Origin: Mycolicibacterium sp. HK-90
GTDB lineage: Bacteria > Actinomycetota > Actinomycetes > Mycobacteriales > Mycobacteriaceae
Assembly (NCBI RefSeq): GCF_030486405.1
Contig: NZ_CP129613.1
Coordinates: 3,720,001 to 3,784,000 of the forward strand
Direction: 5' to 3'
Length of the DNA: 64,000 nucleotides
Part shown: positions 25,274 to 36,595 of the stretch, one piece after another
Layout: every line of letters begins with the position of its first letter
How positions within the stretch are numbered: position 1 is the first letter of the stretch
Notes under the pieces: generated by a model
Seen by the model: only the letters and a program-made list of their open reading frames with translations
Told to the model about the DNA's origin: nothing
Database searches by the model: none
Translations under genes and position numbers: made by a program

Positions 25274-26451
25274 CGCTTCACCACCGACCATTGGGTGACC
25301 GGCAGCGCAGGGCGCCATCCGGTGAACCCGCCGATCGCACCACCCTGATAGTGCTGATACCGCCGCACCTCGCCGCCTTCCTTCGAATACCACTGCGCCA
25401 CAACCGCTTCTGACTCCAGCGTGACCGCGTTGACCACCAGCCGCCCACCGGAAGGCAGCCGGTCGAAGCAGGCCTGCACCAGCCCGGGTTGGGTGACACC
25501 GCCGCCGATGAAGATCACGTCGGGCTCAGGCGCCCCGTCAAGAGACTCGGGCGCGCCGCCGCGCACCTCCACCCGGACCCCGAAAGCCGTGACATTGCCG
25601 ACGATCCGCTCGCGGCGCTGCTCGTCACGTTCGAATGCCACTGCCGCACAACCCGGTGCGCTGCGCGACCATTCGACCGCGATGCTTCCTGAGCCCGAGC
25701 CGACATCCCACAGCAGTTCCCCGGGCCGCGGCCCCAGTGCGGCCAGGGTGACCGCCCGGACGGACTGCTTGGTCAGTTGCCCGTCGTGGGCGAACGCCTC
25801 GTCCGGCAGCGCCTGGGCTCGCCGCTCGTCGGGAAGGTAGGTCACCGCCACCACGTTGAGATCGTCCACATCCACGGGGCCGGCCGACGCCCAGTCCCGG
25901 GCGGTGCCGTCGTGGCGGCGCTCCCCCGGCCCGCCCAATTGCTCCAGCACGGTCAATTCCGAATCGCCCCGGCCGGATTCGCTGAGCAGCCGGGCCAGCG
26001 TCGCCGGGGTCTGCGCATCGCGGGACAGCACGACCGCTCGGCCGCCGCGGCGCACCGCGGTGTGGGGTGCCGAGGTGACCAGACTGATCACCTCGGTGTC
26101 GGGCACGGTCCAGCCCATGCGGGCGCAGGCCAGCGTCACACACGACACGTGCGGCAGCACCCGTACGCGCTCGGCGCCGAACAACCTGATCAGCGTCGCG
26201 CCGATGCCGTGCAACATCGGATCGCCACTCGCCACCACGTGCACGTCGCCGTCGCCGAACAAATCCGGCAGCGCGGGCAGCATCGGCGACGGCCATTCGC
26301 GACGGTCGGAGGTCACGCTCGCATCCAGCAGCTCCAGTTGTCGTGGCGAGCCGTACACCACGGTGGCGTTCGCCAACTCGTCGCGGGAGGTCTGTGACAA
26401 CCCGGCCATCCCGTCGGCCCCGATGCCGACCACGGTGATCGCCCCCGTCAT
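25270..26451 (-). CDS. cobL: Precorrin-6Y C5,15-methyltransferase (decarboxylating) CobL
   Basis: A 393-residue bifunctional enzyme. The N-terminal CbiE-type methylase (VVGIGADGMAGLSQTS; HVVASGDPMLHGIGATL) and the C-terminal CbiT-type domain (LLWDVGSGSGSIAVEWSR) methylate C5 and C15 and decarboxylate the C12 side chain. ATG 26451 lies in a 4-base overlap with the upstream SDR gene, and the stop overlaps cobM in ATGA. The SDR is therefore probably the first gene of this cob transcript. Confidence 0.96.
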   Translation of the reverse strand: MTGAITVVGIGADGMAGLSQTSRDELANATVVYGSPRQLELLDASVTSDRREWPSPMLPALPDLFGDGDVHVVASGDPMLHGIGATLIRLFGAERVRVLPHVSCVTLACARMGWTVPDTEVISLVTSAPHTAVRRGGRAVVLSRDAQTPATLARLLSESGRGDSELTVLEQLGGPGERRHDGTARDWASAGPVDVDDLNVVAVTYLPDERRAQALPDEAFAHDGQLTKQSVRAVTLAALGPRPGELLWDVGSGSGSIAVEWSRSAPGCAAVAFERDEQRRERIVGNVTAFGVRVEVRGGAPESLDGAPEPDVIFIGGGVTQPGLVQACFDRLPSGGRLVVNAVTLESEAVVAQWYSKEGGEVRRYQHYQGGAIGGFTGWRPALPVTQWSVVKR

Positions 26452-27215
26452 CGGGGCATCCTGCGCCAGACTGCCCGCGGCACGAACCGCGTCACGAAGA
26501 TCATCGGCCGGATCACCCACGGCACCCACACCGCACGCTTGCCCTTGCGCAACGCCCTGGCGGCGGCGTCGGCCACCTGGGCGGGCGTGCTGGAGAACGG
26601 AGCCGGCTCCATCCCCTCGGTCATCCGGCCGATGACGAACCCGGGCCGCACGATCAGCAGCTGCACGCCGGTCCCGTGCAGGGCATCGGTCAGCCCGGAG
26701 GCGAACGCATCCAGACCGGATTTCGCCGAACCGTAGACGTAGTTGGCGCGCCGGGCTCGCGCTCCGGCGATCGAGGAGAACACCACCAGCCGGCCCCGGT
26801 CTGCGGCACGCATGCGGGCGGCCAGCACGGTGAGCAGGCTGACCTGGGCCACGTAGTCGGTGTGCACGACGGCCACGGCATGGGCCGCGTCCACCTCGGC
26901 CCGGTCTTGATCGCCCAGCACGCCGAAGGCCAGCACCGCGGTGTCGATCGGCCCGTGGGCGGCTTCGAGCTCGTCGACCAGCCGGGCGTGGCCCGCGACG
27001 AGGTCGGCGTCGAACTCGGCGGTGTGGACCGCGGCGGCCCCGGCCGCCTGCACCGCCGCGACCTGCTCGACGAGTTGATCGGTGCGGCGGGCGGCCAGCA
27101 CGACAACTGCCCCGGCGGCGAGCCGAACCGCGAGTTCGACGCCGATCTCGCTGCGGCCGCCGAAAATCACCACGACACGACGATCCGTGCCGGCCGTGTC
27201 AGCCGTGTCCTCCAT
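26448..27215 (-). CDS. Short-chain dehydrogenase/reductase (Rv2073c-like)
   Basis: A 255-residue classical SDR with cofactor loop FGGRSEIG (variant of TGxxxGIG), catalytic Ser in [11 protein letters not shown] and YGSAKSG supplying Tyr and Lys. The C-terminal basic hydrophobic end ([20 protein letters not shown]) suggests membrane association, as in DprE2-like mycobacterial SDRs. The substrate is unknown. It is the first gene of a probable SDR-cobL-cobM-cobK chain. The divergent gap to the biliverdin reductase is only 35 bases; CATAAT seven bases before the ATG on the minus strand may be its -10. Confidence 0.92.
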   Translation of the reverse strand: MEDTADTAGTDRRVVVIFGGRSEIGVELAVRLAAGAVVVLAARRTDQLVEQVAAVQAAGAAAVHTAEFDADLVAGHARLVDELEAAHGPIDTAVLAFGVLGDQDRAEVDAAHAVAVVHTDYVAQVSLLTVLAARMRAADRGRLVVFSSIAGARARRANYVYGSAKSGLDAFASGLTDALHGTGVQLLIVRPGFVIGRMTEGMEPAPFSSTPAQVADAAARALRKGKRAVWVPWVIRPMIFVTRFVPRAVWRRMPR

Positions 27216-27250
27216 GGCAGCGATTATGTCCTGCGCTAGCGTGGACCCCG

Positions 27251-27676
27251 ATGGCTACATCTCGTGGCAGGGCAACCACCAAGCTCACCAATGACGCGTT
27301 GGCGTTTCTCACAGAACGTCATCTGGCGATGCTGACCACGCTGCGCTCGGACAATTCCCCGCATGTCGTGGCGGTGGGTTTCACCTTCGATCCCAAGACA
27401 CACATCGCGCGGGTCATCACCAACGGCGGCTCGCAGAAGGCGGTGAACGCGCAGGAGCGCGGCATCGCGGTGCTCAGTCAGGTCGACGGTGCCCGCTGGC
27501 TGTCACTCGAAGGCAAGTCCACGGTGAGCAGTGAGCCCGACGCGGTGCGCGATGCCGAGCTGCGTTACGCCCAGCGCTACCGCACCCCGCGGGTGAACCC
27601 CCGCCGCGTGGTGATCGAGGTGCGCATCGAGCGGGTGTTGGGCTCCTCGGAGCTGTTGGACCGCAGCGAGGGCTAG
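27251..27676 (+). CDS. F420H2-dependent biliverdin reductase
   Basis: A 141-residue split-barrel protein that reads as an orthologue of M. tuberculosis Rv2074 (LSDDALAFL-type start; [35 protein letters not shown]). Rv2074 has been shown to reduce biliverdin-IX alpha to bilirubin with F420H2. The last residues [11 protein letters not shown] match too. TAGCGT (27237-27242) lies eight bases before the ATG, so the mRNA is probably leaderless. The stop overlaps that of convergent pepE. Confidence 0.93.
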   Translation: MATSRGRATTKLTNDALAFLTERHLAMLTTLRSDNSPHVVAVGFTFDPKTHIARVITNGGSQKAVNAQERGIAVLSQVDGARWLSLEGKSTVSSEPDAVRDAELRYAQRYRTPRVNPRRVVIEVRIERVLGSSELLDRSEG

Positions 27677-28800
27677 TTCACCGGCACCACGACGAGCTCG
27701 TGCGGCTGGTTGTTGACCGACGACGCGCCGTCTTCGGTGACCACCACGATGTCCTCGATCCGGGCGCCCCACTGGCCCGGGAAATACACCCCGGGCTCCA
27801 CGCTGAACGCCATCCCGGCCTCCAGCGGCAGGGTGTTGCCGGCCACGATGTAGGGCTCCTCGTGCACCGACAGCCCGATGCCGTGCCCGGTGCGGTGCAC
27901 GAACGCCTCGGCCAGGCCCTCGGCGGCCAGCACGTCACGGGCGGCCGCGTCGACCTGTTCGGCAGTCACCCCGGGGCGCACCGCCGCGACAGCCGCCTGC
28001 TGGGCCCGCTGCAGCACCGCGTAGCGACGGGCCACCTCCGGATCCGGCTCGCCGATGCTGTAGGTGCGGGTGGAGTCGGAGTTGTAGCCGGGCTCGTACG
28101 GCCCACCGATGTCGACGACGACGATGTCGCCGGTGCTCAGCTCACGATCCGAGCATTCGTGGTGCGGGTCGGCGCCATTGGGCCCGGAGCCGACGATGAT
28201 GAACGCCACCTCTGAATGCCCCTCGGAGACAATGGCTTCGGCGATGTCAGCGGCGACGTCGGCCTCGGTGCGGCCGGGCACCAGGAACTCGGGTACCCGG
28301 GCATGGACCCGGTCGATCGCCGCGCCGGCCTTGCGCAGCGCATCGATCTCGGCGGGGTCTTTGATCATCCGCAGCCGCCGCAGCACGTCGGTGGCCAGCA
28401 CCGGAACCACCCCGACCAGGTCGGCGAGCGGCAGCAGGTGCAGTGCGGGCATGGCGTCCGTCACCGCGACGGCCCGGCCCGGTCCGCCGAGGGCGTCGGC
28501 GACCATCTGGTACGGGTTCTCGCCGTCCACCCAATCGCGCACCGTCACACCGAGTTCGGTGACCGCCGATTCGCGCAGCGCAGCCAATTCCAGTCGCGGC
28601 ACCACGATGGTCGGAGTCCCCTCGGCCGGCAGGACCAGCGCCGTCAGCCGTTCGAAGGTCTGAGCCCGCGAGCCGACGAGGTACCGGAGGTCATAGCCCG
28701 GGGTGATGACCAGGCCGGCCAGACCCGCATCCGCTGCGGCTGACGCGGCCGCCGACAGGCGGTGGGCGTAGACATCGGTCGAGAAGCGCAAGGTGGCCAT
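27673..28800 (-). CDS. pepE: Xaa-Pro dipeptidase/aminopeptidase PepE (M24)
   Basis: A 375-residue metallopeptidase equal in length to M. tuberculosis PepE (Rv2089c). The N-terminal creatinase-like domain is followed by the pita-bread domain with metal ligands in [19 protein letters not shown] (two Asp), [15 protein letters not shown] (His) and the Glu residues of [11 protein letters not shown] and RIEDIVVV. It cleaves dipeptides or N-termini before proline. Start [11 protein letters not shown] at ATG 28800; an upstream in-frame start is not supported. Cytosolic. Confidence 0.96.
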   Translation of the reverse strand: MATLRFSTDVYAHRLSAAASAAADAGLAGLVITPGYDLRYLVGSRAQTFERLTALVLPAEGTPTIVVPRLELAALRESAVTELGVTVRDWVDGENPYQMVADALGGPGRAVAVTDAMPALHLLPLADLVGVVPVLATDVLRRLRMIKDPAEIDALRKAGAAIDRVHARVPEFLVPGRTEADVAADIAEAIVSEGHSEVAFIIVGSGPNGADPHHECSDRELSTGDIVVVDIGGPYEPGYNSDSTRTYSIGEPDPEVARRYAVLQRAQQAAVAAVRPGVTAEQVDAAARDVLAAEGLAEAFVHRTGHGIGLSVHEEPYIVAGNTLPLEAGMAFSVEPGVYFPGQWGARIEDIVVVTEDGASSVNNQPHELVVVPVN

Positions 28801-28870
28801 GACGACGAGGCTAACGCGTCGGGCTGCCACTCTCGCGTGACAGTCGGCGCGACCCGATACTGTCGCTGGA

Positions 28871-29731
28871 ATGCTGCGTGATATCCGTGATCTCGCCGAC
28901 GATCCCGACGCATACGCCGCCGAACTGCGCAGCCGGTGGGGTGGCCTGCTGAGCTACCGGTATCTCGGCCGCTCGTATTCCTCGATGGACCTGGGCCCCG
29001 TCGACGACACCGTGACGCTGCGACGCGACATGCGCAATCCCCGCGGCGGCCTGCTGCTTGCGGTGCTGGGCATCTCGTCGCCCGACAGCGGCGGCGTCAG
29101 TGACCTGGAAGCCGTGCCCAACCCCGTCATCCACTCTTGCCAGGTGCTCGACCCCGGCGTGGATGTCGCCCGTATCCGGGTGGACACCGAGGTGCTCAAG
29201 CAGGGCAGACAACTGGCCTACAGCCGGTCGGTGATCGTCGACGCCGACAATCCGCGGCGCGTCATCGCCCTCACCGAGGGCCAGGGCATCTCGATCGGCT
29301 CACCGCCGGAGGGCCTGGAGAAGATGCCCGTCGACCCGATCGACATCGTGGACGGGCCGGATCTGCCGCCGCTGTGGCAGGTGTTCGGCGGACGCAGACG
29401 CGCCGACGGGCATTGGGCGCTGCCGGAGCTGGCCGTCGAGGTGGCCTCACCGGACGCCGCGCTGCACATCGGTCCGCAGTTCGTGATCTTGGAGACGGCC
29501 GCCGCCGACGCGGCCGCGAACACGGTCGGTACCGATGCGCTGCAAGGCCTTTCGTCGCATGTAATGTTCCTGGCGCGCGGCAAGGCCGGCCCATTCCGGG
29601 TCGACACCCAGGTACTGTCCGGCGCGGGCGGCACCATCGCAGTTCGCGCCACCCTGCACGACGAGGGCGCCGGCGGCAAGGCGGTCACCGCGGCCTCGTA
29701 CGTTTTCGGGATGGAGGAGAAGACCCAGTGA
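28871..29731 (+). CDS. Putative double-hotdog (thioesterase-like) protein
   Basis: A 286-residue protein that I cannot assign firmly. The N-terminal half carries a PaaI/thioesterase-like stretch ([22 protein letters not shown]), and the second half repeats the alternating strand pattern ([22 protein letters not shown]), suggesting two hotdog folds. No catalytic residue can be named. TACTGT (28858-28863) lies seven bases before the ATG, as in leaderless genes. The TGA overlaps the GTG of the exonuclease gene, so the two are translationally coupled. Confidence 0.75.
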   Translation: MLRDIRDLADDPDAYAAELRSRWGGLLSYRYLGRSYSSMDLGPVDDTVTLRRDMRNPRGGLLLAVLGISSPDSGGVSDLEAVPNPVIHSCQVLDPGVDVARIRVDTEVLKQGRQLAYSRSVIVDADNPRRVIALTEGQGISIGSPPEGLEKMPVDPIDIVDGPDLPPLWQVFGGRRRADGHWALPELAVEVASPDAALHIGPQFVILETAAADAAANTVGTDALQGLSSHVMFLARGKAGPFRVDTQVLSGAGGTIAVRATLHDEGAGGKAVTAASYVFGMEEKTQ

Positions 29732-30690
29732 GCGACCCTGTTCTGCTGCTCGACGGTGCCAGCATGTGGTTCCGCTCATACTTCGGTGTGCCGTCGTCGA
29801 TCAAGGCTCCGGACGGCCGGCCCGTGAACGCGGTGCGCGGCTTCCTGGATTCGATCGCCACCTTGGTGACCCGGGAACGGCCACGCCGGCTGGTGGTGTG
29901 CCGTGACGACGACTGGCGGCCGCAGTGGCGCGTCGACCTGGTGCCGTCCTACAAGGCGCACCGGGTCGAGGAGCCCCGGCCCGACGGCGTCCCCGATGTC
30001 GAAGAAGTTCCCGACGAACTCACGCCGCAGGTCGACATGATCATGGAGTTGCTCGACGCATTCGGCATCGCCACGGCCGGGGCGCCCGGGTTCGAGGCCG
30101 ACGACGTGCTCGGCACCCTGGCCACGCGGGAGCAGCACGATCCGGTGGTGGTGGTCAGCGGCGACCGCGACCTGCTGCAACTGGTGCGCGACGAACCCGC
30201 GCCCCCGGTCCGGGTGCTCTACATCGGCCGCGGGCTGGCGAAGGCGACGAAGTTCGGGCCGGCCGAAGTCGCCGAGACCTACGCGGTGCCGGTCGACCGG
30301 GCCGGGCAGGCCTACGCGGAGCTGGCGCTGTTGCGCGGTGACCCGTCCGACGGGCTGCCCGGGGTCGCGGGCATAGGAGAGAAGACGGCCGCCACGCTGC
30401 TGGCCCGGCACGGGTCGCTCCAGGGCATCCAGGCCGCCGCCGAGGACCCGAAATCGTCACTGTCCAAAGCGCATCGGGCCAAACTGCTGGCCGCGGTCGA
30501 CTACATCGCCGCCGCCGAACCCGTGGTGCGGGTGGCCACCGATGCGCCCGTGACGTTCTCGACCGAGACCGACGAGCTGCCGCTGGCCGCCGGCGACCCG
30601 GCCCGGGTCGCCGAACTGGCCGCGGCCTACGGAGTGAGCTCGTCGATCAGCCGGTTGCAGTCGGCACTGGACCAACTGCCCGGCGTCTGA
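29728..30690 (+). CDS. 5'-3' exonuclease (FEN / PolI N-domain type)
   Basis: A 320-residue flap-endonuclease-family nuclease (Rv2090-like), equivalent to the free-standing 5'-nuclease domain of DNA polymerase I. Acidic metal-binding clusters are visible: [28 protein letters not shown] and [12 protein letters not shown]. The helix-hairpin-helix [18 protein letters not shown] follows, for DNA binding. The GTG start overlaps the preceding stop (GTGA). It probably processes flaps or Okazaki/repair intermediates in the cytosol. It ends nine bases from the convergent DUF4333 gene. Confidence 0.94.
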   Translation: MSDPVLLLDGASMWFRSYFGVPSSIKAPDGRPVNAVRGFLDSIATLVTRERPRRLVVCRDDDWRPQWRVDLVPSYKAHRVEEPRPDGVPDVEEVPDELTPQVDMIMELLDAFGIATAGAPGFEADDVLGTLATREQHDPVVVVSGDRDLLQLVRDEPAPPVRVLYIGRGLAKATKFGPAEVAETYAVPVDRAGQAYAELALLRGDPSDGLPGVAGIGEKTAATLLARHGSLQGIQAAAEDPKSSLSKAHRAKLLAAVDYIAAAEPVVRVATDAPVTFSTETDELPLAAGDPARVAELAAAYGVSSSISRLQSALDQLPGV

Positions 30691-30699
30691 TCGAACGGC

Positions 30700-31488
30700 C
30701 TACTTGGGTCGGCCGACCTCGTAGGTGCCCTTGTCGTCCTTGAACGTCACCGTGACCTTGCGCTTGGTGCCGTCGATCGACACCTCGCAGTCGAAGGTCC
30801 CGTCCTTCTCGACCTTCGGGTTCTCACCGCCGTTGCAGCTGACGTTGGTCACCTTGGTGGCGCCGTAGCCGTTGGTCTTGTCGGTCAGGATCTGCTCGAC
30901 GCCGCTCTCGGCCTTGTTGATGTCGAGCTTGGTGGTCACCGCCCAACCCGGCAGCCAGAACGCCGTCACCGCGAGGACCACCAGCAACAGGGCCGCCACG
31001 GCGCCGACGATGATCACCAGCGAACGCTTCGACCCCGCCTCGGCACCCGGCGCGCCATACGGCCCGAACTGGCCCGGCTGACCGTATTGCCCCGGCTGGC
31101 CGTACTGCGGGGGCTGACCGGGCTGGCCCGGCTGACCGAACTGCGGCGGCTGGCCCGGCTGGCCGTACTGGGGTTGCTGCCCGTAACCGGGAACCTGGCC
31201 GTACTGCGGCTGGCCGGGCGGCGGGTAGGCCTGCTGACCGTACTGCTCGGTGCCGGGGTACTGCGGCTGCTGCGGCTGCGAGTAATCCGGCTGGGACGGC
31301 GGAGGGTACGACGGGTACTGCTGCTGGGTGTAGGCCGGGGCCTGCCACGTCGGGGCCTGCGCCGTGGCGTCGTCGGAACCGGGTGTCGGCGGCTGCCATG
31401 CCTCAGCGCCCGAAGGCTGCTCCCCCCCGGGCTCAGGCTGCTGACCGGGCCACTGCTGTCCCTGGTCAGATCCCTGCGGTCCGCTCAT
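30700..31488 (-). CDS. DUF4333 membrane protein with Gln/Pro/Gly-rich N-terminus
   Basis: A 262-residue protein (Rv2091c-like). Residues 1-150 are cytosolic low-complexity sequence with repeated [15 protein letters not shown] units, also seen as imperfect DNA repeats at about 31060-31210. One transmembrane helix ([20 protein letters not shown]) follows. The external about 80-residue DUF4333 domain has two cysteines ([14 protein letters not shown]) likely to form a disulphide. The function is unknown. It lies 38 bases downstream of helY on the same strand and may be the last gene of the pafB-helY unit. Confidence 0.9.
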   Translation of the reverse strand: MSGPQGSDQGQQWPGQQPEPGGEQPSGAEAWQPPTPGSDDATAQAPTWQAPAYTQQQYPSYPPPSQPDYSQPQQPQYPGTEQYGQQAYPPPGQPQYGQVPGYGQQPQYGQPGQPPQFGQPGQPGQPPQYGQPGQYGQPGQFGPYGAPGAEAGSKRSLVIIVGAVAALLLVVLAVTAFWLPGWAVTTKLDINKAESGVEQILTDKTNGYGATKVTNVSCNGGENPKVEKDGTFDCEVSIDGTKRKVTVTFKDDKGTYEVGRPK

Positions 31489-31526
31489 GGTTCTCCTTGA
31501 TCCTGTTCGGTATCGCCAGCAACACC

Positions 31527-34301
31527 CTACCCCGCATCAACAGCAACAACACCGCGCCGAACATCCTTCACAGCGCGTTTCGCGGTGTTGCGTAGCGCTG
31601 GAGTGGGTGCGGCGTTGCGCACCTGGTCGAGCAGATCGAGCACCTGGCGGCACCAACGGACGAAATCGCCGGCGGGCAACGCCGAGCCGTTCACCTCAGA
31701 GGCGGCCAATGCAGCAGCCAGATCACCGGTGGTGGCCCACCGGTAGACGGCGGTGACGAATCCTTCGTCGGGTTCGCGGCTCGGGGCCAGGCGGTGCCGT
31801 TGCTCGTCGCCGCGCAGATCCGCCGACACCCGACGGGTCTGGGCCAGCGCGCGACGCAGGCCCGCGGTCGGGACGTCTACTCCCACCACCCCGCCGGCGG
31901 CGTCCCCGCGCGACTCGAACAGCACGGCCGAGAGCACCGCGGCCAACTCCGCCGGCTGCAGCCCTTCCCAGTGGCCGGCCCGCAGGCATTCGGCCACCAG
32001 CAGATCGCTCTCGCTGTAGATGCGGGCGAGCAGCCGGCCCGCGTCGGTGACCCGCGGTTGACCCGAGTGCGCCTCGATGAACCCGCGTTCGGTCAACAAC
32101 GCCACGATCCGGTCGAACGTGCGGGCCAGCGAGTTGGTCGCCGCGTTCACCTTCTGCTGAACCTGGGCGTTGTCACGTTCGATGCGTAGATACCGCTCCG
32201 CGATCCGGGCCTTGTCCTCGCGGTCGGGTAGCTGGTGGGCGGGGTGGTGGCGCAATTCCTGGCGCAGACCGGCCAGTTCGGGATCCACGTCGCGGTCCGG
32301 CGCCTTGGCGCCCCGGCTTGCGCGTTTCGACGGCAGCGCGAGGTCGGCCGCGGCGGCCCGCAACGCGGACGCCAGATCGCGGCGCACCCGCGGCTGCCGG
32401 TGTTCGACCCGTTTGGGCAGGGTCATCGCACCCAGTGGGTCCGAAGCGCCCGAGTAGTCGGCCGACGAGATCCGGCCGGCCCACCGGTGTTCGGTGAGCA
32501 CCAGCGGCCGCGGGTCATCGCTGTCGCGTGCCGCGGGCTCGAGCACCACCGCCAGCCCGCCGCGGCGCCCCTGGGTGATGGTGATGATGTCGCCGCGGCG
32601 CAATGCCGCCAGCGCATCGGTGGCGGCCCTGCGGCGTTGCAGCCGCGACGCCCGCGACTGCGCGCGTTCGCGTTCGCCGATCTTGGTTCGCAATCGGACG
32701 TAGTCGAGGATCGGCGCGTCGTTGCCGCCGAGTTCGGCGGCCAGTTCGCCGAGCATCCGCTCGCCGCGTGCGATCCCGCGCACCAGTCCGACCACCGACC
32801 GGTCGGCCTGGTACTGGGCGAAGGACCGTTCCAGTAGTTTGCGGGCCTGTTCGGGCCCCATCTGCTGGACCAGGTTGATGGTCATGTTGTAGCTGGGCGA
32901 GAACGAGCTGCGCAGCGGGAAGGTGCGGGTCGAGGCCAGCCCGGCCACCTCGGCGGGTTCGGCGTTGCTGTCGTCGGGCCGCCACAGCACCACGGCGTGG
33001 CCTTCGACGTCGATACCGCGCCGCCCGGCCCGGCCGGTCAGCTGGGTGTACTCCCCCGGGGTCAACGGCACGTGCTGCTCGCCGTTGAACTTCACCAGCC
33101 GCTCGAGCACCACGGTGCGGGCGGGCATGTTGATGCCCAGCGCCAGGGTCTCGGTCGCGAACACCGCCTTGACCAGGCCCGCCGTGAACAACTCTTCGAC
33201 GGTGTGCCGGAACACCGGCAGCATGCCGGCGTGGTGGGCGGCCAGACCACGCAACAGTCCTTCGCGCCACTGGTGGTAATCCAGCACGATCAGATCGGAT
33301 TCGGCCAGATCGGCGCAGCGCCGGTCGATGATCGTCGCGATCCGGCCGCGCTCCTCGTCGGTGGTCAGCCGCAGCGGTGCCCGCAGGCACTGCTGGACCG
33401 CGGCGTCACACCCGGCCCGGGAGAACACGAACGTGATGGCCGGCAACAGGCCGGCGCCGTCGAGGGTGGCGATCACGTCCGGGCGGCTGGGCGGCCGGTA
33501 GAGCTGCGGCCGGCCGCCGCCCCGTCCCCGTCCTCGCGGCTGCCAGTCGGCCAGCCGATCGGCCTCGCGCCGATGGCTGATGTGGCGCAACAGGTCCGGG
33601 TCCACCAGGCTCGATGTCCCCGCCGGGGCGGCTCCGCCAGGACTTCCGGTGCCCTCGAACAGGTCGAACAGCCGCCTGCCGACCAGCATGTGCTGCGACA
33701 ACGGAACGGGGCGGTGCTCGTCGACGACGACGGTGGTGTCGCCACGCACGGTCTGGATCCAGCCGCCGAATTCCTCGGCGTTGCTGACGGTCGCGGACAG
33801 GCTGACCAGCAGCACGTCCTCGGGCAGGTGCAGGATGACCTCTTCCCACACCGCACCGCGCATCCGGTCGGCCAGGAAGTGCACTTCGTCCATCACTACA
33901 TAGGAAAGTCCTTGCAGCGCAGGGGAATTCGCATACAGCATGTTGCGCAGCACTTCGGTGGTCATCACCACGATGTCGGCATCACCGTTGATGGACTGGT
34001 CACCGGTGAGCAACCCGATCTTGTCGGCTCCGTAGCGGGCCACCAGGTCGTTGTGCTTCTGGTTGCTCAGCGCCTTGATCGGCGTGGTGTAGAAGCACTT
34101 CCCACCGGCCGCCAAGGCCAGGTGCACGGCGAACTCACCCACGACCGTCTTGCCCGCACCGGTGGGCGCACACACCAGCACACCGTGCCCGCCCTCCAGC
34201 GCGCGGCAGGCACGCAACTGGAAATCGTCGAGGGTGAACGGATATTCGGCGGTGAACCTGGTCAGCTCACCGCCGGCGGAACCGTCGGCCTCAGGTGGCA
34301 T
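31527..34301 (-). CDS. helY: ATP-dependent RNA helicase HelY (Ski2/Mtr4-like)
   Basis: A 924-residue DExH-box helicase. Walker A is [14 protein letters not shown], the DEVH box is [15 protein letters not shown], motif III is SLSATVSN, and the second RecA domain has [18 protein letters not shown] and [10 protein letters not shown]. The long C-terminal region is the Ski2-type accessory domain. It is likely involved in RNA unwinding or decay. The start ATG 34301 overlaps the end of tatC by 11 bases. Order on the minus strand: pafB, pafC, tatA, tatC, helY. Confidence 0.96.
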   Translation of the reverse strand: MPPEADGSAGGELTRFTAEYPFTLDDFQLRACRALEGGHGVLVCAPTGAGKTVVGEFAVHLALAAGGKCFYTTPIKALSNQKHNDLVARYGADKIGLLTGDQSINGDADIVVMTTEVLRNMLYANSPALQGLSYVVMDEVHFLADRMRGAVWEEVILHLPEDVLLVSLSATVSNAEEFGGWIQTVRGDTTVVVDEHRPVPLSQHMLVGRRLFDLFEGTGSPGGAAPAGTSSLVDPDLLRHISHRREADRLADWQPRGRGRGGGRPQLYRPPSRPDVIATLDGAGLLPAITFVFSRAGCDAAVQQCLRAPLRLTTDEERGRIATIIDRRCADLAESDLIVLDYHQWREGLLRGLAAHHAGMLPVFRHTVEELFTAGLVKAVFATETLALGINMPARTVVLERLVKFNGEQHVPLTPGEYTQLTGRAGRRGIDVEGHAVVLWRPDDSNAEPAEVAGLASTRTFPLRSSFSPSYNMTINLVQQMGPEQARKLLERSFAQYQADRSVVGLVRGIARGERMLGELAAELGGNDAPILDYVRLRTKIGERERAQSRASRLQRRRAATDALAALRRGDIITITQGRRGGLAVVLEPAARDSDDPRPLVLTEHRWAGRISSADYSGASDPLGAMTLPKRVEHRQPRVRRDLASALRAAAADLALPSKRASRGAKAPDRDVDPELAGLRQELRHHPAHQLPDREDKARIAERYLRIERDNAQVQQKVNAATNSLARTFDRIVALLTERGFIEAHSGQPRVTDAGRLLARIYSESDLLVAECLRAGHWEGLQPAELAAVLSAVLFESRGDAAGGVVGVDVPTAGLRRALAQTRRVSADLRGDEQRHRLAPSREPDEGFVTAVYRWATTGDLAAALAASEVNGSALPAGDFVRWCRQVLDLLDQVRNAAPTPALRNTAKRAVKDVRRGVVAVDAG

Positions 34302-35247
34302 CGTCGTCGATGTCGATCCGCGACGGCACCGAATCCGGCGCGGTGACCGGGTCCGGTCTCGGCACCGGTTCGACCGTCGGTATCGGCGCCGCCTCGTCCT
34401 CGGGCACCTCCAGCGCCTCGCGCCGGGCCTTGCGTTTGTCGTTGATCCGCGCCACTTGGATGGCGAACTCCAGCAGGAGGCTGAGCGCGCAGGCCAGCGC
34501 CAGCATCGTGAACGGGTCCGACCCCGGGGTGGCGAACGCCGCGAACACGAACAATCCGAAGATCAATCCGCGGCGCCAGGCCTTGAGGCGCTCGTAGGTG
34601 AGCATGCCGACGAGGTTGAGCATGATGATCAGCAGCGGGAACTCGAAGCTGATGCCGAACACCAACAGCAGGTTGATCAGGAACCCGAAGTACTGGTCGC
34701 CCGACAGCGCGGTGACCTGGACATCGCTGCCGACGGTGAGCAGGAAGCCCAGGGCGGTGGCCAGCACCACGTACGCCAGGACCGCGCCGGCGATGAACAG
34801 CAGGGCGCCGAGGCCGACGAACGCCATCGCGAAGCGGCGTTCCTTCTTGTACAGGCCGGGCGTGATGAATGCCCACAGCTGGTAGAGCCACACCGGGCAG
34901 GCCAGCACCAGCCCGGCCGCCAGCCCCACCTTGAGGCGCAGCATGAACTGGTCGAACGGGCCGGTGGCCAGCAGGCGGCACTCGCCGTCGGGAGCGATGG
35001 TCGCGCGCGCCGACTCCGGCAGCGCACAGTACGGGCCGCGAAGCCATTCCCCCAGGCTGTGGAAGCCGAAGAAGCCGTGGGTGTACCAGAGGAAGCCGAA
35101 GATCGTCGTCAGCAGCACGGCCGCCACCGCAATCAGCAGCCGGTTGCGCAGTTCGTGCAGGTGGTCGACCAACGACATGGTGCCGTCGGGATTGACCCGC
35201 GAACGGCGGCGGCGGGGATCGAGCTTCTTGATGAATCCGGAGGTCAC
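34291..35247 (-). CDS. tatC: Sec-independent translocase TatC
   Basis: A 318-residue polytopic protein with six membrane helices. It is the receptor component of the twin-arginine translocase, which exports folded proteins across the cytoplasmic membrane. Conserved parts are [17 protein letters not shown] near the N-terminus and the central [15 protein letters not shown] cytosolic tail of about 60 residues, rich in Glu/Pro, follows the last helix. It starts at GTG 35247. tatA lies 76 bases upstream; tatB is not in the window. Confidence 0.97.
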   Translation of the reverse strand: MTSGFIKKLDPRRRRSRVNPDGTMSLVDHLHELRNRLLIAVAAVLLTTIFGFLWYTHGFFGFHSLGEWLRGPYCALPESARATIAPDGECRLLATGPFDQFMLRLKVGLAAGLVLACPVWLYQLWAFITPGLYKKERRFAMAFVGLGALLFIAGAVLAYVVLATALGFLLTVGSDVQVTALSGDQYFGFLINLLLVFGISFEFPLLIIMLNLVGMLTYERLKAWRRGLIFGLFVFAAFATPGSDPFTMLALACALSLLLEFAIQVARINDKRKARREALEVPEDEAAPIPTVEPVPRPDPVTAPDSVPSRIDIDDDAT

Positions 35248-35323
35248 GGGCGTGTTCTAGAGGCCTGGTCGTTGACGCGAAGCGGCACCGCGGGGCGATG
35301 ACCGCGATCGGTGGCCGGACCGG

Positions 35324-35575
35324 TCAGGCCGTGTGGCGGTCCGGGGACTGCTCGGGGGCAGGCGCCTCGACACGCTCGGAAGCGATCGGCTTCGCCGGCG
35401 GCGCGGTGTCGGCCGAGGAGGCGGAAGAATCCGACTGCATTTCCTTGATCTCGGACTTGAAGATCCGCATCGACTTGCCGAGCGACCGCGCGGCATCCGG
35501 CAGCTTCTTGGCGCCGAAAAGCAGCACGAACACCGCGATGACGATGACCCAGTGCCAGGGTTGTAGACCACCCAA
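35324..35575 (-). CDS. tatA: Twin-arginine translocase subunit TatA
   Basis: An 83-residue protein with one N-terminal membrane helix ([23 protein letters not shown]), an amphipathic helix ([20 protein letters not shown]) and an acidic tail, the classical TatA layout that forms the translocation pore with TatC. The start codon is TTG 35575, not ATG. It is supported by a strong GGAGGT Shine-Dalgarno at plus 35582-35587, read on the minus strand seven bases upstream, and by the protein start MGGLQPWHW. Confidence 0.96.
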   Translation of the reverse strand: MGGLQPWHWVIVIAVFVLLFGAKKLPDAARSLGKSMRIFKSEIKEMQSDSSASSADTAPPAKPIASERVEAPAPEQSPDRHTA

Positions 35576-35605
35576 TTTGGTTACCTCCAGACGTCCGTGC
35601 TGAGT

Positions 35606-36595
35606 CTACCCGCGTGCGCCATCGGCGTCGTAGGCATGCAAGGCCACCGCGTCGTAGACGCGCAATGACTCCCGGGCCGACTCCTGGACCCGCTGCGCCA
35701 GTGGCTGCGGTGCCAACACCCGCACGGCCGAACCGAATCCGAGCAGGAATCGGGCCATCCAGTCCGGCGAGGCGTAGGTCATCTCGGCCTCACAGGCACC
35801 GTCGGCCAGTTCCCGGACGACTCGCAGCGGGTAATAGTCGAACATCCACGATGCCGAGCGGTCGATCACCAGGGTTGCGGTCGGCAACGACGGGTCGGCG
35901 GTCTCGGGGTCGAACAACGACGTGTCGGGGCCCGCCTGCACGGCGGGCGAAGGCGGGGCCGCCGGGTCGTCGAGGAGTTCGGCGGCCATGATGCGGTCGA
36001 ACCGGAACATCCGGACCGCCTCGGCAGAGCGGCACCAGGCCTCCAGGTAGCTGTTGTCCCCGATCAGCACCACCCGGATCGGGTCGACGGTGCGTGTGGT
36101 CAGCGAGTCACGCGAGGCCGAGTGGTACTCCAGGGTGACCGCGCGCCCGTCGCGCACCGCGGCCCGCACCGCGGCGGCCGCACCCGTCTCCTGCGGAGCG
36201 ATCTCCTCGACGGCCGCGCGTTGGCTACCCGCGGCGGATTCGATCTTGGCGATGGCGCTGCGGGCCGCCTCGGGGTCGACCATGCCCGGCACGTCGACCA
36301 GGGTGCGCAGCGCGACCAGGACCCCGGTCGCCTCCGTGGAGGTCAGGCGCAGCGGACGGTCGACGCCCGCGCTGAAGGTCACTTCGACGGTGTCGCCCTC
36401 GAAGTCGAAATCGATCAGGTCCCCGGGGCTGTAGCCGGGTAGCCCGCACATCCACAGCTGCCGCAGATCGTCGTCGAGCTGCTTGGCCGTCACCCCCAGA
36501 TCGGAGGCGGCCTGGGCGCGGGTGACCTTCGGATTGGCCTGGAAGTACGGCACCATGTTGAGCATCCGGACCAGCCGGTTCGACACCTGGCTCAT
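35606..36595 (-). CDS. pafC: WYL-domain transcriptional activator PafC
   Basis: A 329-residue protein with a winged-helix N-terminus (NRLVRMLNMVPYFQANPKVTRAQAASDLG) and a WYL domain (VTLEYHSASRDSLTTRTVDP) plus the WCX region. PafB and PafC form a heterodimer that activates DNA-damage genes independently of LexA in mycobacteria and belong to the Pup-proteasome gene region. The ATG overlaps the pafB stop in ATGA, ensuring matched production. Confidence 0.97.
   Translation of the reverse strand: MSQVSNRLVRMLNMVPYFQANPKVTRAQAASDLGVTAKQLDDDLRQLWMCGLPGYSPGDLIDFDFEGDTVEVTFSAGVDRPLRLTSTEATGVLVALRTLVDVPGMVDPEAARSAIAKIESAAGSQRAAVEEIAPQETGAAAAVRAAVRDGRAVTLEYHSASRDSLTTRTVDPIRVVLIGDNSYLEAWCRSAEAVRMFRFDRIMAAELLDDPAAPPSPAVQAGPDTSLFDPETADPSLPTATLVIDRSASWMFDYYPLRVVRELADGACEAEMTYASPDWMARFLLGFGSAVRVLAPQPLAQRVQESARESLRVYDAVALHAYDADGARG

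Noticed and set aside
31060..31210. CRISPR-like repeats
   Set aside because: The short imperfect repeats are codons for GQPGQP-type low-complexity protein, without unique spacers.
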